Source: Janthinobacterium sp.
GTDB lineage: Bacteria > Pseudomonadota > Gammaproteobacteria > Burkholderiales > Burkholderiaceae_D
Assembly (NCBI RefSeq): GCF_009923995.1
Contig: NZ_RFSK01000021.1
Location: forward strand, 20,582 to 84,581
DNA length: 64,000 nt
Direction: 5' to 3'
The first letter of the stretch is position 1; each line of letters starts with the position of its first letter. The position numbers and the translations under genes are program-made. The notes under the pieces are model-generated. The model was not told where the DNA came from. It searched no databases and saw only the letters and a list, made by a program, of their open reading frames with translations. This document shows, piece by piece, positions 8,874 through 19,692 of the stretch.

Positions 8874-11459
8874 CTAGCTCAGTAAAGCCCTCATGGTGTT
8901 CGCTTTCTTCACCTGCTCCTCGCTGCCGCCCTTGATGACCTCATCGATCAGCTCGCGCGCGCCTTCCTTGTCGCCGATCTCCTGATAAGCGATCGCCAGG
9001 TCCAGCTTGGTATCCATTTCCATGTGGATGGCCGACAGCGGGTCGTCCACGCCGGCGCTGGCCGGCTTGCCATCGTGCAAGTCCAGGTCGATGCCGGACA
9101 GGTCGAATTCCTGCGCGGGCGGGATGGCTTCCGGTAAGGTGGCCGGCGCTTGCGCGTCGTCAAACAGGCTGTCGATCGACGGCTCGGCCGCCGCGACGGG
9201 CGCCGCCGGTGCCGGCGATGCGGCCGCTGGCGCCACGGGCTCGTCGAGGTCGAAATGGGCCAGGTCCACATCCTTCAGGGGATCGGGCAGCGGCGTCAGG
9301 CCCGCCCCCAGTCCATTCACGGGACCGGCTGGCGGTTCCAGGTCCAGGCCGAAATCCATGCTGGCGTCATACTGCGCATCGTGGGCTTCGTGCACCACGG
9401 ACGCGGGCTTGGCATCAGGCCCCGGCATGACGATGGGGTCGCTCGTCGAGACGGGTTCGAAATCGAGGCTGTCGAGGTCAAAGTCGAGCGGCTCGCGGCC
9501 ATCGCGCTCGGGCACCGCCGGTGTGGCTGGCTCGGCGGGCGCCAGGTCGGCCAGCGGCGCCGGCGCATGCGGCTCCTCGGGCAGATCCATGCTCTGGCCG
9601 CGCAGCTCGTCGCCCGCGCCCTTGCTCAGGCTGACGACGGCGTCGTCTTCCGTATCGCCATACAGGGGATTGGTGGGGTCGAGCGCCAGGCCCAGCGCGG
9701 CGGCCTGCGGCCACTCCTCGCCCTGGCCCCGCGTCATGCTGTACAGCTCGCTTGCCTGGTCTTCGAAGGCACGCACGTCATTGCGCGCCGAATAGATTTC
9801 CAGCAGCTTCAGACGGGCCGCATGGCGCTCCGGGTGCAGGCGCAGGGCTTCCTTGAGGATATCTTCCGCCTGGCCATCGCGGCCATAGGCGATATACACG
9901 TCCGCTTCGGCCACGGGGTCCGTTTCATTGCCTTCCAGCACGCTTGCGCCCGCCACGGCGCCGATGCCGGCTGCAGCAGCGGCCGCGCCGAACAGATGAT
10001 TGCTCGCCTCGGACTGCTGGTCTTCCGGCGCCGGGCCGGCCGGCGGCGCGACGGGCGCTTCGGGCTCGAAGACGGGGGCCACGGCTTCGGGCGGAGGCGG
10101 CGCATCCTTGCGGCGGCGCGCGACCACCAGCGCGGCCACGGCGGCCAGCAGCGCGGCGATGCCGATGCCGATGGCACCCAGGTGATCGTTGATCTTGTCG
10201 GTAATGGTCGGTTCCAGCGGCGACGGTTTCTTCACGAGCGGCACGGGCTTGGCCTTCGGCACGGGCGGCTGCGCTTCGGCGGGCGCGCTGGCCACGGCAC
10301 TGGCAGGGGCACTGGCCGCAGCGCTGGCAGCAGTCTCGGCCGGCTTGGCAGGTGCTGGCGCGCTCTTGTCGGCCATGGCCTTGCTCTTGACCGCCATCAA
10401 CTTTTCCAGGTCGCTGACGTTCTTTTCCAGCTCCTTGACGCGCGCGGCTGCTTCATCGACCTGTTTCGCCTTGGCGATCTTGTCTTCCTCGCTGGCCACG
10501 GCGCTCTTGCCGGCCGACTTGGCGGCCGGTTCCGCCTTCGACAGTTTCAGCTTGTCCTGCGCTTCGCTCACGGCCGTCGGCTTTTCCTGCACCTTCGTGG
10601 CGCCGATCTTGCCGGCCGTGCTTTGCGTCGCTTGCGCCGCCTTGGCCGGCTTGCTCTGCGCCACCTGGCCCGCCAGCTTGTTGCGGTAGGCTTCGAAATC
10701 GACGGCATGCGCCGTCACCACGCCCTTCGCCTCGGCCGCGTCCGTCGCGCGGATGGCCTCCGCGCCGGGCACGGCCAGGATGCGCCCGGCCTGCATGCGG
10801 TTCATGTTCTCGCCCTTGAAGGCGTCGGGATTGGCGCGGTACAGGGCGACGAGCATCATGTCGAGCGACACGCCCGACGGCTTGAGTTCGCTGGCGATGC
10901 GGCTCAGGGTATCGCCCGCCCTGACCTTGTATTCGCCAGCCGGTTTCTTCTGTGCCGGCGCCGCGGCATCGGCACCGGGCTTGGCCTTGCCCGGTTCCAC
11001 CGGCGCCGTCACTTGCGCGCCGCGCGTCTGGCGCGCTTCCGGCGTATCGAGCACGAAGGCATATTCGCGCACCTGGCGCCCGCTCTTGCTGCTCAGTTCC
11101 AGCAGCAGGTCCACCATGGGTTCGGCCACCGGCTGTGCCGAGCTGATGCGGATGAAGGGCTTGCCGTTGCGGTTTTCCACGGCGAACGTCAGCGCGTTCA
11201 GCGCGGGATTGAATTCCACGTTGGCCTGGCGGTAGGCGTCCGGCGGCGCCAGCTTGGCCAGCAGGCTGGCCGCTTCGCCTGGCTTGATGGCCGACAATTC
11301 GACCTCGGCGCGCAGCGGCTGGCCGGCGGCGGACAGCACCGTGATCTTGCCCAGCTCGGCTGCGGATGCCGCCGGTGACAATAACACCGCACAGGCGACA
11401 GCGCTGCTGAGTGTTTTGATGGCAAGGGAGGCGACCCGGGGACGAGTGTGTACAGGCAT
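8874..11459 (-). CDS. fimV: FimV-like protein (LysM, TM segment, C-terminal acidic/TPR region)
   Basis: Signal peptide, LGKITVLSAAGQPLRAEVEL N-domain, LysM YKVRAGDTLSRIASELKPSGVSLDMMLVALYRANPDAF, C-term DTKLDLAIAYQEIGDKEGARELIDEVIKGG. Confidence 0.92.
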   Translation of the reverse strand: MPVHTRPRVASLAIKTLSSAVACAVLLSPAASAAELGKITVLSAAGQPLRAEVELSAIKPGEAASLLAKLAPPDAYRQANVEFNPALNALTFAVENRNGKPFIRISSAQPVAEPMVDLLLELSSKSGRQVREYAFVLDTPEARQTRGAQVTAPVEPGKAKPGADAAAPAQKKPAGEYKVRAGDTLSRIASELKPSGVSLDMMLVALYRANPDAFKGENMNRMQAGRILAVPGAEAIRATDAAEAKGVVTAHAVDFEAYRNKLAGQVAQSKPAKAAQATQSTAGKIGATKVQEKPTAVSEAQDKLKLSKAEPAAKSAGKSAVASEEDKIAKAKQVDEAAARVKELEKNVSDLEKLMAVKSKAMADKSAPAPAKPAETAASAAASAPASAVASAPAEAQPPVPKAKPVPLVKKPSPLEPTITDKINDHLGAIGIGIAALLAAVAALVVARRRKDAPPPPEAVAPVFEPEAPVAPPAGPAPEDQQSEASNHLFGAAAAAAGIGAVAGASVLEGNETDPVAEADVYIAYGRDGQAEDILKEALRLHPERHAARLKLLEIYSARNDVRAFEDQASELYSMTRGQGEEWPQAAALGLALDPTNPLYGDTEDDAVVSLSKGAGDELRGQSMDLPEEPHAPAPLADLAPAEPATPAVPERDGREPLDFDLDSLDFEPVSTSDPIVMPGPDAKPASVVHEAHDAQYDASMDFGLDLEPPAGPVNGLGAGLTPLPDPLKDVDLAHFDLDEPVAPAAASPAPAAPVAAAEPSIDSLFDDAQAPATLPEAIPPAQEFDLSGIDLDLHDGKPASAGVDDPLSAIHMEMDTKLDLAIAYQEIGDKEGARELIDEVIKGGSEEQVKKANTMRALLS

Positions 11460-11576
11460 AGTTGGCGGCATCTTAGTTGACGTGGGAAAACAGTTACTTT
11501 TCCAGAGGTATCAACATATCATCATGCCCAGAGCTATGCAAGCTCCGCATGGTTGAGCCTTGACGGGCTCAGGACG

Positions 11577-11607
11577 AAAAAAAAGCCGGGAAAACTGCTC
11601 CCGGCTT
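11577..11607 (-). terminator. Rho-independent terminator downstream of asd
   Basis: Minus-strand stem aagccggg...cccggctt followed by a run of 8 Ts, directly after the asd stop. Confidence 0.8.
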
Positions 11608-11632
11608 GATACTGATCAGCTAGTCACTGCCA

Positions 11633-12766
11633 TTACGCGTCGAGCAGGATGCGCAGCATGCGGCGCAGCGGCTCGGCCGCGCCCCACAGCAGCTGGTCGC
11701 CCACGGTGAAGGCGGACAGGTATTCGCCGCCCATGCTCATCTTGCGCACACGGCCGACGGGGATCGTCAGGCTGCCCGTGACGGCGGCCGGCGACAGGTC
11801 GCGCACGGACGCTTCGCGCGTGTTCGGCACGAATTTCACCCACTGGTTGTTGCTGGCGATGATGTCGTTGATTTCATCGAGCGGCACGTCTTTCTTCAGC
11901 TTGATGGTCAGCGCCTGCGAATGGCAGCGCATGGCGCCGATGCGCACGCACAGGCCGTCGACGGGAATTTCCCTGGTGCCGAAATCGATGCCGCGGCCCA
12001 GGATCTTGTTCGTTTCCGCACCCGCCTTCCACTCTTCCTTCGACTGGCCGTTGCCCAGGTCCTTGTCGATCCACGGGATCAGGTTGCCGGCCAGCGGCGC
12101 GCCGAACTGCTTGATCTCGTCCGGGGAATAGCCGTGCTGGGTGGCCAGCACCTGGCGGTCGATTTCCAGGATGGCGGAGGCCGGGTTGTCCAGCAGCGCC
12201 TTGACGGAAGCGTTGATGGTGCCAAACTGCGTCAGCAGCTCGCGCATGTGCTGCGCGCCGCCGCCCGATGCCGCCTGGTAGGTCATCGACGTCATCCAGT
12301 CGATCAGGTCGTGCTGGAACAGGCCGCCCAGGCCCATCATCATGCACGAGACGGTGCAGTTGCCGCCGATGTAATTCTTCACGCCCTTGCCCAGCGCATC
12401 CTTGATGACGTGCAGGTTGACGGGGTCGAGCACGATGACGGCGTCTTTTTCCATGCGCAGGGTCGAAGCCGCATCGATCCAGTAGCCGTTCCAGCCCGCC
12501 GCGCGCAGCTGCGGGAAGACGGCGCTCGTGTAGTCGCCGCCCTGGCAGGAAATGATGATGTCGCACTTGGACAGTTCGGCGATGTTGTTGGCATCCTTCA
12601 GGATGGTTTCATTCTTCGCCATGGCCGGCGCCGCGCCGCCCGTGTTCGACGTCGTGAAAAACACCGGTTCGATGTGGGCGAAATCGCCCTCTTCCTGCAT
12701 GCGCTGCATCAGGACCGAACCGACCATACCGCGCCAACCTACCAAGCCAACTAATTTCATTACCAT
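11633..12766 (-). CDS. asd: aspartate-semialdehyde dehydrogenase
   Basis: [42 protein letters not shown]; catalytic [15 protein letters not shown]. Confidence 0.96.
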   Translation of the reverse strand: MVMKLVGLVGWRGMVGSVLMQRMQEEGDFAHIEPVFFTTSNTGGAAPAMAKNETILKDANNIAELSKCDIIISCQGGDYTSAVFPQLRAAGWNGYWIDAASTLRMEKDAVIVLDPVNLHVIKDALGKGVKNYIGGNCTVSCMMMGLGGLFQHDLIDWMTSMTYQAASGGGAQHMRELLTQFGTINASVKALLDNPASAILEIDRQVLATQHGYSPDEIKQFGAPLAGNLIPWIDKDLGNGQSKEEWKAGAETNKILGRGIDFGTREIPVDGLCVRIGAMRCHSQALTIKLKKDVPLDEINDIIASNNQWVKFVPNTREASVRDLSPAAVTGSLTIPVGRVRKMSMGGEYLSAFTVGDQLLWGAAEPLRRMLRILLDA

Positions 12767-12805
12767 TCCTCAAGATGAGACGGCGACTGCCGTCATTAGA
12801 CTATT

Positions 12806-13876
12806 TTATCCCAGTGCTTTTACAACTGCATCACCCATGGCCTCGGTACCGACCAAAGTCGTGCCCGCTTCATGGATATCGGCCGTGCGCAGGCCCTGCG
12901 CCAGCACCCGCTTGACGGCGCCCTCGATGCGGTCCGCCTGCTCTTCGCGGTTGAGCGAATAGCGCAGCATCATGGCCGCCGACAAGATCGTCGCCAGCGG
13001 ATTGGCGATGCCCTTGCCCGCGATATCGGGCGCCGAACCGTGCGACGGTTCGTACAGGCCCTTGTTATTGGCATCGAGCGACGCGGACGGCAGCATGCCG
13101 ATCGAGCCCGTCAGCATGGCGGCCGCGTCCGACAGGATGTCGCCGAACATGTTGCCAGTCACCATGACGTCGAATTTCTTCGGCGCCCGCACCAGCTGCA
13201 TGGCCGCGTTATCGACGTACATATGATCGAGCGCAACATCCGGGTATTCCTTGTGCACGTCGATGACGATGTCTTTCCAGAACTGGAAGGTTTCCAGCAC
13301 GTTGGCCTTGTCCACGCTGGTCAGGCGCTTGTCGCGCTTTTGCGCCGCCTGGAAGGCCACGTGGGCGATGCGGCGGATTTCGCCTTCCGCATAGCGCATC
13401 GTGTCAAAGCCTTCGCGCTGGCCCTTGAACGGACCGTCCGGGCACTCGCGCACGCCGCGGGGCTGGCCGAAATAGATGTCGCCCGTCAATTCGCGGATGA
13501 TCAGGATATCCAGGCCGGACACCACTTCCGGCTTCAGGGTCGAAGCGCCGGCCAGTTCCGGATACAGAATGGCCGGACGCAGGTTGGCGAACAGGCCCAG
13601 GTTCTTGCGCAAGCCCAAAATCGCCTGCTCGGGACGGAACTGGCGCTCCAGATTGTCGTATTGGTAGTCGCCCACGGCGCCGAACAGCACGGCATCGGCC
13701 GCCTTCGCCAAGGCCAGGGTGCCTTCCGGCAAAGGATGGCCATGGGCCGCATAGCCGGCGCCGCCCACGGGCGCTGTTTCCAGCTCGAACGATTCGCCCA
13801 GCACATTCAAGACCTTGACGGCTTGCGCGACGATTTCAGGACCGATGCCGTCGCCGGGTAAGATTGCAATTTTCAT
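12806..13876 (-). CDS. leuB: 3-isopropylmalate dehydrogenase
   Basis: [26 protein letters not shown]...[26 protein letters not shown]. Confidence 0.97.
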   Translation of the reverse strand: MKIAILPGDGIGPEIVAQAVKVLNVLGESFELETAPVGGAGYAAHGHPLPEGTLALAKAADAVLFGAVGDYQYDNLERQFRPEQAILGLRKNLGLFANLRPAILYPELAGASTLKPEVVSGLDILIIRELTGDIYFGQPRGVRECPDGPFKGQREGFDTMRYAEGEIRRIAHVAFQAAQKRDKRLTSVDKANVLETFQFWKDIVIDVHKEYPDVALDHMYVDNAAMQLVRAPKKFDVMVTGNMFGDILSDAAAMLTGSIGMLPSASLDANNKGLYEPSHGSAPDIAGKGIANPLATILSAAMMLRYSLNREEQADRIEGAVKRVLAQGLRTADIHEAGTTLVGTEAMGDAVVKALG

Positions 13877-13886
13877 GGAGTGATCT

Positions 13887-14534
13887 TTAGATAACGTTCG
13901 CCAGCCAAGGCTGATTGTTCAAATGGCGCTCTTCGAAGGCGCGGATATCGTCCGCGTGGCGCAGGGTCAGGCCGATATCGTCGAGCCCATTCATCAGGCA
14001 ATATTTGCGGAAGGTGTCGATCTCGAACGGATACGACACGGAACCATTGCTGGTACGCACGCACTGCTGTTCCAGGTCCACCACCAGCTTGTAGCCGGGG
14101 AAGGCCTTGACTTCATTGAACAGGTGCTCGACCTGGCTTTCCGACAGCACGATGGGCAGCAGGCCGTTCTTGTAGCAGTTATTGAAGAAGATGTCGGCAA
14201 ACGAAGGGGCGATGATGGCACGGAAGCCATACTGGTCCAGCGCCCACGGCGCATGTTCGCGCGAGGAGCCGCAGCCGAAGTTCTTGCGTGTGAGCAAGAT
14301 CGACGCGCCCTGGTAGCGCGGCTCGTTGAGCACGAAATCGGGATTCAGCGGGCGGCGGCTGTTGTCCTGGCCCGGTTCGCCATGGTCGAGATAGCGCCAT
14401 TCGTCGAACAGGTTGGGGCCGAAGCCGCTGCGGTGGATCGATTTCAGGAATTGCTTCGGGATAATCGCGTCGGTGTCGACGTTGGCGCGGTCCAGCGGGG
14501 CGACCAGGCCTTCGTAAATCGTAAATTTATCCAT
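13887..14534 (-). CDS. leuD: 3-isopropylmalate dehydratase small subunit
   Basis: [39 protein letters not shown]...[15 protein letters not shown]. Confidence 0.96.
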   Translation of the reverse strand: MDKFTIYEGLVAPLDRANVDTDAIIPKQFLKSIHRSGFGPNLFDEWRYLDHGEPGQDNSRRPLNPDFVLNEPRYQGASILLTRKNFGCGSSREHAPWALDQYGFRAIIAPSFADIFFNNCYKNGLLPIVLSESQVEHLFNEVKAFPGYKLVVDLEQQCVRTSNGSVSYPFEIDTFRKYCLMNGLDDIGLTLRHADDIRAFEERHLNNQPWLANVI

Positions 14535-14585
14535 GCTGTTTCTACTCGGTAGGACGGGCGGCGCGCTGCACCGGCCCGTCACGGT

Positions 14586-14708
14586 TTATTTTCCGCCGGC
14601 GCCAGTGACGACCTGGCCGACTTTCTGCACATCGCGGCCGATGCCGGAGACGGTATTGCAGCCAGACAGGATGACGGTGGCGATGAGGAGGGCGAAGAGT
14701 TTTTTCAT
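14586..14708 (-). CDS. entericidin A/B family lipoprotein
   Basis: MKKLFALLIATVILSGCNTVSGIGRDVQKVGQVVTGAGGK; lipobox LSGC and entericidin signature; lies between leuC and leuD. Confidence 0.88.
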   Translation of the reverse strand: MKKLFALLIATVILSGCNTVSGIGRDVQKVGQVVTGAGGK

Positions 14709-14768
14709 GATGGTCTCGTTTGTTTCAGGGAAATGAATGGCGCTAGTGTAAACCAGCAGCTGAAAGCT

Positions 14769-14795
14769 GGGGTCAGACCCGGCGGGTCTGACCCC
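14769..14795. repeat. REP-like palindromic element, copy 3
   Basis: ggggtcagaccc ggc gggtctgacccc. Confidence 0.7.
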
Positions 14796-14830
14796 GGAAT
14801 TTGGCTGCGTTACCACGCAGTTCCCTTAAT

Positions 14831-16234
14831 TCATCGCAATCCCCGCACGTCGACAAAGTGGCCGGCGATGCCCGCCGCCGCCGCCATCGCGGGCGACACC
14901 AGGTGTGTGCGTCCGCCCTGCCCCTGCCGACCCTCGAAGTTGCGGTTCGAGGTCGAGGCGCAACGTTCGCCCGGTTCCAGGCGGTCCGCATTCATGGCCA
15001 GGCACATGGAGCAGCCCGGCTCGCGCCACTCGAAACCGGCATCCTTGAAGATGCGGTCCAGGCCTTCCCGTTCCGCCTGGTCTTTCACGAGGCCGGAGCC
15101 GGGCACGACCAGCGCCAGGGTGACGTTGGAGGCGCGGTACTTGCCGCGCACCACGGCCGCTGCCGCCCGCAGATCCTCGATGCGCGAATTGGTGCAGGAA
15201 CCGATGAAGACCTTGTCAATGCGGATGTCGGCAATCGGCGTATTCGGCTTCAGGGCCATGTAGACGAGGGCTTTTTCGATGGCGTCGCGCTTGACGCTGT
15301 CCTTCTCGTTGTCCGGGTCCGGCACGCGGCCGTCGATGCCGACGACCATCTCGGGCGACGTGCCCCACGTCACCTGCGGCTCGATCTCGGCCGCGTTGAG
15401 GGTGACGACGAGGTCGAAGCGGGCGCCCGGGTCCGAATGCAGGGTGCGCCAGTAGGCCACGGCCCGTTCCCAGTGCGGGCCGGCCGGCGAAAACGGGCGG
15501 CCCTTGACGTAATTGATGGTGGTGTCGTCCACGCCGATGATGCCGGCGCGCGCGCCCGCCTCGATGGCCATGTTGCACACCGTCATGCGGCCTTCCATCG
15601 ACAGGGCGCGGATGGCCGAGCCGCCGAACTCGATACAGTAACCCGTGCCGCCGGCCGTGCCGATCTTGCCGATGATGGCCAGCACGATGTCCTTGGCCGT
15701 CACGCCGGCCGGCAAGGCGCCGTCGACCTGCACCAGCATGGATTTGGATTTCTTTTGCAGCAAGGTTTGCGTGGCCAGCACGTGCTCGACTTCGGACGTG
15801 CCGATGCCGTGCGCCAGCGCGCCGAAGGCGCCGTGCGTGGACGTGTGCGAGTCGCCGCAGACGACCGTCATGCCGGGCAGGGTCGCGCCCTGTTCGGGGC
15901 CGATCACATGCACGATACCCTGGCGCTTGTCGTTCATGTTGAAGTAGGTCAAGCCATAGTGCTTGGCGTTCTTGTCCAGCGTTTCCACCTGCAGGCGCGA
16001 AACGGGGTCGGCAATGCCGTCGACGCGGCTGGTGGTGGGCACGTTGTGGTCGGCCACGGCCAGGTTGGCGGAAACGCGCCATGGCTGGCGGCCTGCCACG
16101 CCGAGGCCATCGAAGGCTTGCGGGCTGGTCACTTCATGCAGCAAATGCCGGTCGATATACAGAATTGTCGTGCCATCATCGTCGGCCCGAACAACGTGGG
16201 ATTCCCAAAGTTTGTCGTAAAGCGTCTTCATCAT
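14831..16234 (-). CDS. leuC: 3-isopropylmalate dehydratase large subunit
   Basis: [57 protein letters not shown]. Confidence 0.97.
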   Translation of the reverse strand: MMKTLYDKLWESHVVRADDDGTTILYIDRHLLHEVTSPQAFDGLGVAGRQPWRVSANLAVADHNVPTTSRVDGIADPVSRLQVETLDKNAKHYGLTYFNMNDKRQGIVHVIGPEQGATLPGMTVVCGDSHTSTHGAFGALAHGIGTSEVEHVLATQTLLQKKSKSMLVQVDGALPAGVTAKDIVLAIIGKIGTAGGTGYCIEFGGSAIRALSMEGRMTVCNMAIEAGARAGIIGVDDTTINYVKGRPFSPAGPHWERAVAYWRTLHSDPGARFDLVVTLNAAEIEPQVTWGTSPEMVVGIDGRVPDPDNEKDSVKRDAIEKALVYMALKPNTPIADIRIDKVFIGSCTNSRIEDLRAAAAVVRGKYRASNVTLALVVPGSGLVKDQAEREGLDRIFKDAGFEWREPGCSMCLAMNADRLEPGERCASTSNRNFEGRQGQGGRTHLVSPAMAAAAGIAGHFVDVRGLR

Positions 16235-16455
16235 GATTTATGCAGCGTTGCCACAGCCTGTTTAAGTGATCTGTCGTACTGATCGAAGGGATCGGCAATG
16301 ATTATGCCATATATTGTGCAATGCAGAAGCAAAAGCCGCCCCAGCGTGGGATGGGCGATACAAAATTCGGCTGGCATTGCGGATATGGCTAAAAAATTGC
16401 TGATACGAAAATCCGCCAAATTGCCGGCGGGGCGAATAAAAATCGAAAAAAGCCG

Positions 16456-16491
16456 AAAAAAAAGCCCGCTGCAGAGGTCTGCAGCGGGCTT
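16456..16491 (-). terminator. Rho-independent terminator downstream of cheA
   Basis: Minus-strand aagcccgctgcag/ctgcagcgggctt stem followed by T tract. Confidence 0.8.
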
Positions 16492-16510
16492 GGCGTGGGT
16501 GCCGGCGTTT

Positions 16511-18364
16511 CTAGGCAGCCATGCGCACACTTCCCCTGCAACCATCCATCAGGAAAGATAGGCCCACGACTAGCACCAGCTCGCCTTCGGCGGAGCGGGC
16601 GGTACCGGTAATGCCTTCCACGGTGATGGCCGTCATCGGCTTGATCACCAGGTCGGCCGTGCCATCGACGGCTTCCACGGCCAGAATGTACGGCTGTGGC
16701 GCAGCGACAACAATGCCCACGCGCTCGCTGCACGATTCGTAGCCCAGGGCGCCGGCCAGCGAACGCACGGGCAACGGACGGCCCTGGTCCTTCAGCACGG
16801 GCGCGCCGCCCACTTCCATGAACGTTTCCGGCAATTCGACGACGCGCTGCACCACCGCCATCGGCAGCGCCAGCGCGGCGCCCGAGGTGGAGACGAGCAT
16901 GGTCGGCACGATGGACAGCTCGATCGGCAGGCGGATGGCGAACTTCGTGCCCTTGCCCAGCGCCGACTCGATATGGATGGCGCCGCGGTTTTTCTCCACG
17001 GCCGTCTTCACCACGTCCATGCCCACGCCGCGGCCGGAGACGCTGGAAGCGACTTCCTTGGTCGAGAAGCCTGGCAGGAACACCAGCTGGAAGCACTCGT
17101 CGTTGCTCAGCTGCGCGTTTTCGCTGATCAGCCCCTTTTGCTGCGCCTTGCTGCGCAGGAAGACCGGGTCCATGCCCTTGCCGTCATCCTGCAGCACGAT
17201 CATGACGCTGTTGGCTTCCTGCCATGCTTTCAGCGAAATATACGACTTGGCGGGCTTGCCGGCGGCCAGGCGCGCTTCCGGCGATTCGACGCCATGGTCG
17301 AGCGAGTTGCGCAGCATGTGCACGAGCGGATCGTACAGGCTGTCGACCACCACGCGGTCCACTTCCGTCTCCGCGCCCTCGATGGTCAGTTCGACATCCT
17401 TGCCCAGGTCTTTTGCCAGCTCGCGCACGAGGCGCGGGAATTTCTGGAACAGACGGCCGACGGGCTGCATGCGCGTGGCCAGGGTAGCCCGCTGCAGCTC
17501 CGTCGAGTAGCGCGAGGCGCGTTCCAGGGTTTCCGCCAGGGTCGCCATCAGGGTGGCGGCCTGGCCTTCGAATTTGAATTGCAGCAGGCGCTCGAGCAGC
17601 ACGGCAGCCTGGTTGGCGGCCTGCACGGATTCGCCGGCCACTTCCAGCAAGGCGTCGAGCTTGACGGCGTCGACGCGGATGCTGTCTTCCTTGACGGGCG
17701 CCGCATGGCGCACGTCGGGACGCTCTTCGCGGCGTTCCGCGCCATCCCAGGCCTTGGCGGCGGGCTTGGCGGCGGCAGCGGCCGCAGGTGCGGCGGCCGG
17801 GGCGGCCGATGCGGCAGGCGCGGCCACGACGGCCAGCTGGCTGCCAGCCGGCACGACGGCGTTGTACATGCCTTCCCAGTCCAGGCCATCGGCGCTGGCG
17901 GTGGCGGCTGGCGCCACCGCCTCGGCCACGACCACCTCGGCGACCACGGCGGCAGCGGCCGGGGCCGGCGCATCCATGCCCTTGCCTTCGATGGCGTTCG
18001 TCAGGATATGTTCCAGCTCTTCCGGCATGGCCGGCAGGCTTTCCGGCGCGGAACCGTTGGCCAGTTCCGTCAGCTGGTCGGCCACGAAGCCGGACGCCTG
18101 CAGCGCCGCCTCGATGGCGATGGGGGTCACGGGCGCGGCGCCCGTGCGCAAGGCATCGAACAGGTTTTCCGTCAGATGGCAGGCGGCCACCAGCGCAGGC
18201 AGGCCCATGAAGCCGGCGCCGCCCTTGATGGTGTGAAAAGAACGAAACACGGCATTCAGTGTTTCCTTGTTGTCCGGATCGCGTTCGAGACGCAATAAGT
18301 GCTCTTCAACATTAACCGCAAGATCCATCGCCTCGACGACGAAATCCTTGAGCATATCGTCCAT
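16511..18364 (-). CDS. cheA: chemotaxis histidine kinase CheA
   Basis: Hpt motif FRSFHTIKGGAGFMGL, H-kinase dimerisation/HATPase (MLRNSLDHGVESPEAR, GRGVGMDVVKTAVEKNRG), C-terminal CheW-like domain. Confidence 0.92.
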   Translation of the reverse strand: MDDMLKDFVVEAMDLAVNVEEHLLRLERDPDNKETLNAVFRSFHTIKGGAGFMGLPALVAACHLTENLFDALRTGAAPVTPIAIEAALQASGFVADQLTELANGSAPESLPAMPEELEHILTNAIEGKGMDAPAPAAAAVVAEVVVAEAVAPAATASADGLDWEGMYNAVVPAGSQLAVVAAPAASAAPAAAPAAAAAAKPAAKAWDGAERREERPDVRHAAPVKEDSIRVDAVKLDALLEVAGESVQAANQAAVLLERLLQFKFEGQAATLMATLAETLERASRYSTELQRATLATRMQPVGRLFQKFPRLVRELAKDLGKDVELTIEGAETEVDRVVVDSLYDPLVHMLRNSLDHGVESPEARLAAGKPAKSYISLKAWQEANSVMIVLQDDGKGMDPVFLRSKAQQKGLISENAQLSNDECFQLVFLPGFSTKEVASSVSGRGVGMDVVKTAVEKNRGAIHIESALGKGTKFAIRLPIELSIVPTMLVSTSGAALALPMAVVQRVVELPETFMEVGGAPVLKDQGRPLPVRSLAGALGYESCSERVGIVVAAPQPYILAVEAVDGTADLVIKPMTAITVEGITGTARSAEGELVLVVGLSFLMDGCRGSVRMAA

Positions 18365-19224
18365 TAGAATCCCAAATCCGCAAGAAGGTCGTCAACATTG
18401 TCCTGGTCCAGCGCCACCGACGGCACGGACGGGCCCTGCATCAGCGGCGCCTCCTGCTTCTGCGCCAGCTTTTCGCGCACTTCGGCCGGCGCGTTATCGC
18501 GCAGCAGCTGCGCCAGTTCGTTTTCCACCGTCTTGGTGATGTTGACCACTTTTTTGATCAGCTGGCCCGTGATGTCCTGGAAGTCCTGCGCCATCATGAT
18601 TTCCAGCAGGCGCGCCTTTTCCGCTTCCGTGGCCTCGGTCACGGCTTGCGCGAACTGGCGCGAGTCGCCGGCCAGGGCCTTGAATTCTTCCAGGCTCAGC
18701 TTGCCATCGAACAGGGCCGTCCAGCGGCTGTCCATGTCCTTCGCCTTTTTCGACAGCACATCCTGTGCCGGCATGCCTTCGTCGAGCGTGTTCAGGACCT
18801 TGTTGGCGGCCTGTTCCGTCAAGGTGGCGACGTATTCCAGGCGGTCCTGGGCGTCGACGATCTGCGACGACGCTTCCGTCAGCGCCTTGTCGTAGCCCAG
18901 TTCGCGCAGGGAGTCGTGCAGCAGGCGCACGATGCCGCCCAGGCGCTCGAACATCGGCTTATCGGACTGGTCGACGGGGTCGGTTGCTTCGCCGGACGCG
19001 GCCGTTTCCAGCGCGGCCGGAGCGGCAGCGGCAGGCTCGGCGGCCGCAGGCGCGGGAGCGGGCACGGCGGCGCTGGCCGACACGGCATCGAACAGCGCGT
19101 CGAAATCGTCGTCCGCGATCACGGCGGGAGCGGGCGCGGCGGCAGGCGCGGGCTTGGCCGCGGCCGCGCTTTGCGCGGATACTTCATCGAATAATGCATC
19201 GAAATCATCAGCGGCGTTGGTCAT
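18364..19224 (-). CDS. cheZ: protein phosphatase CheZ
   Basis: QDFQDITGQLIKKVVNITKTVENELAQLL signature and C-terminal CheY-binding peptide DNVDDLLADLGF; overlaps the cheA start. Confidence 0.92.
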   Translation of the reverse strand: MTNAADDFDALFDEVSAQSAAAAKPAPAAAPAPAVIADDDFDALFDAVSASAAVPAPAPAAAEPAAAAPAALETAASGEATDPVDQSDKPMFERLGGIVRLLHDSLRELGYDKALTEASSQIVDAQDRLEYVATLTEQAANKVLNTLDEGMPAQDVLSKKAKDMDSRWTALFDGKLSLEEFKALAGDSRQFAQAVTEATEAEKARLLEIMMAQDFQDITGQLIKKVVNITKTVENELAQLLRDNAPAEVREKLAQKQEAPLMQGPSVPSVALDQDNVDDLLADLGF

Positions 19225-19598
19225 ATCCCTGCTTCTCCATAATTTGTCAAAATTCCGCCTGAACTGTGCGTTTTACAGACTGATACCCGCAATTTCTCGA
19301 TTAAGATGATTTGAGGCAATACCGCTGCGATGGTGCGAGTGTAGCAGGGCGCCGCCCTGTTGGTAAATCTCAAAACGCGCTTCCCGCTGCAAAGCGGGCT
19401 TGCAAGAGCTTTTCCACCAGGAAATAAGTGTTCCCACTGTTGTATTTTGAAATACTACCATTGGCGTGCAGGCAAGACCACGCCCCGCGCAAGAAATCCT
19501 GCCCCTGTGCGGCACGCGCAACGCCGGCCCGTGGCGGCCATGGTGGGCAAACACACGGTCTTTCTGCCAATGTTGTCTATACTGAAGGTGCAGTAGTA

Positions 19599-19612
19599 TT
19601 GATAATTATCAA
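19599..19612. promoter_or_regulatory. FNR/ANR-type binding site
   Basis: Perfect TTGAT-AATT-ATCAA palindrome 81 bp upstream of the universal stress protein start. Confidence 0.75.
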
Positions 19613-19692
19613 GTCTTTACATGAATACAATGCTGCCGCCGCGTCTACAATAAGGACGTTGCGCGCGCTGGTCCACCGCCGAAGGAGCTGCC

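Noticed and set aside
9150-11378. 742-aa plus-strand ORF opposite fimV
   Set aside because: Antisense artefact with Arg/Gly/His-rich sequence; fimV frame has LysM and signal peptide
16231-16545. 104-aa minus-strand ORF upstream of leuC
   Set aside because: Covers the cheA terminator and leuC leader; no convincing start signal or homology
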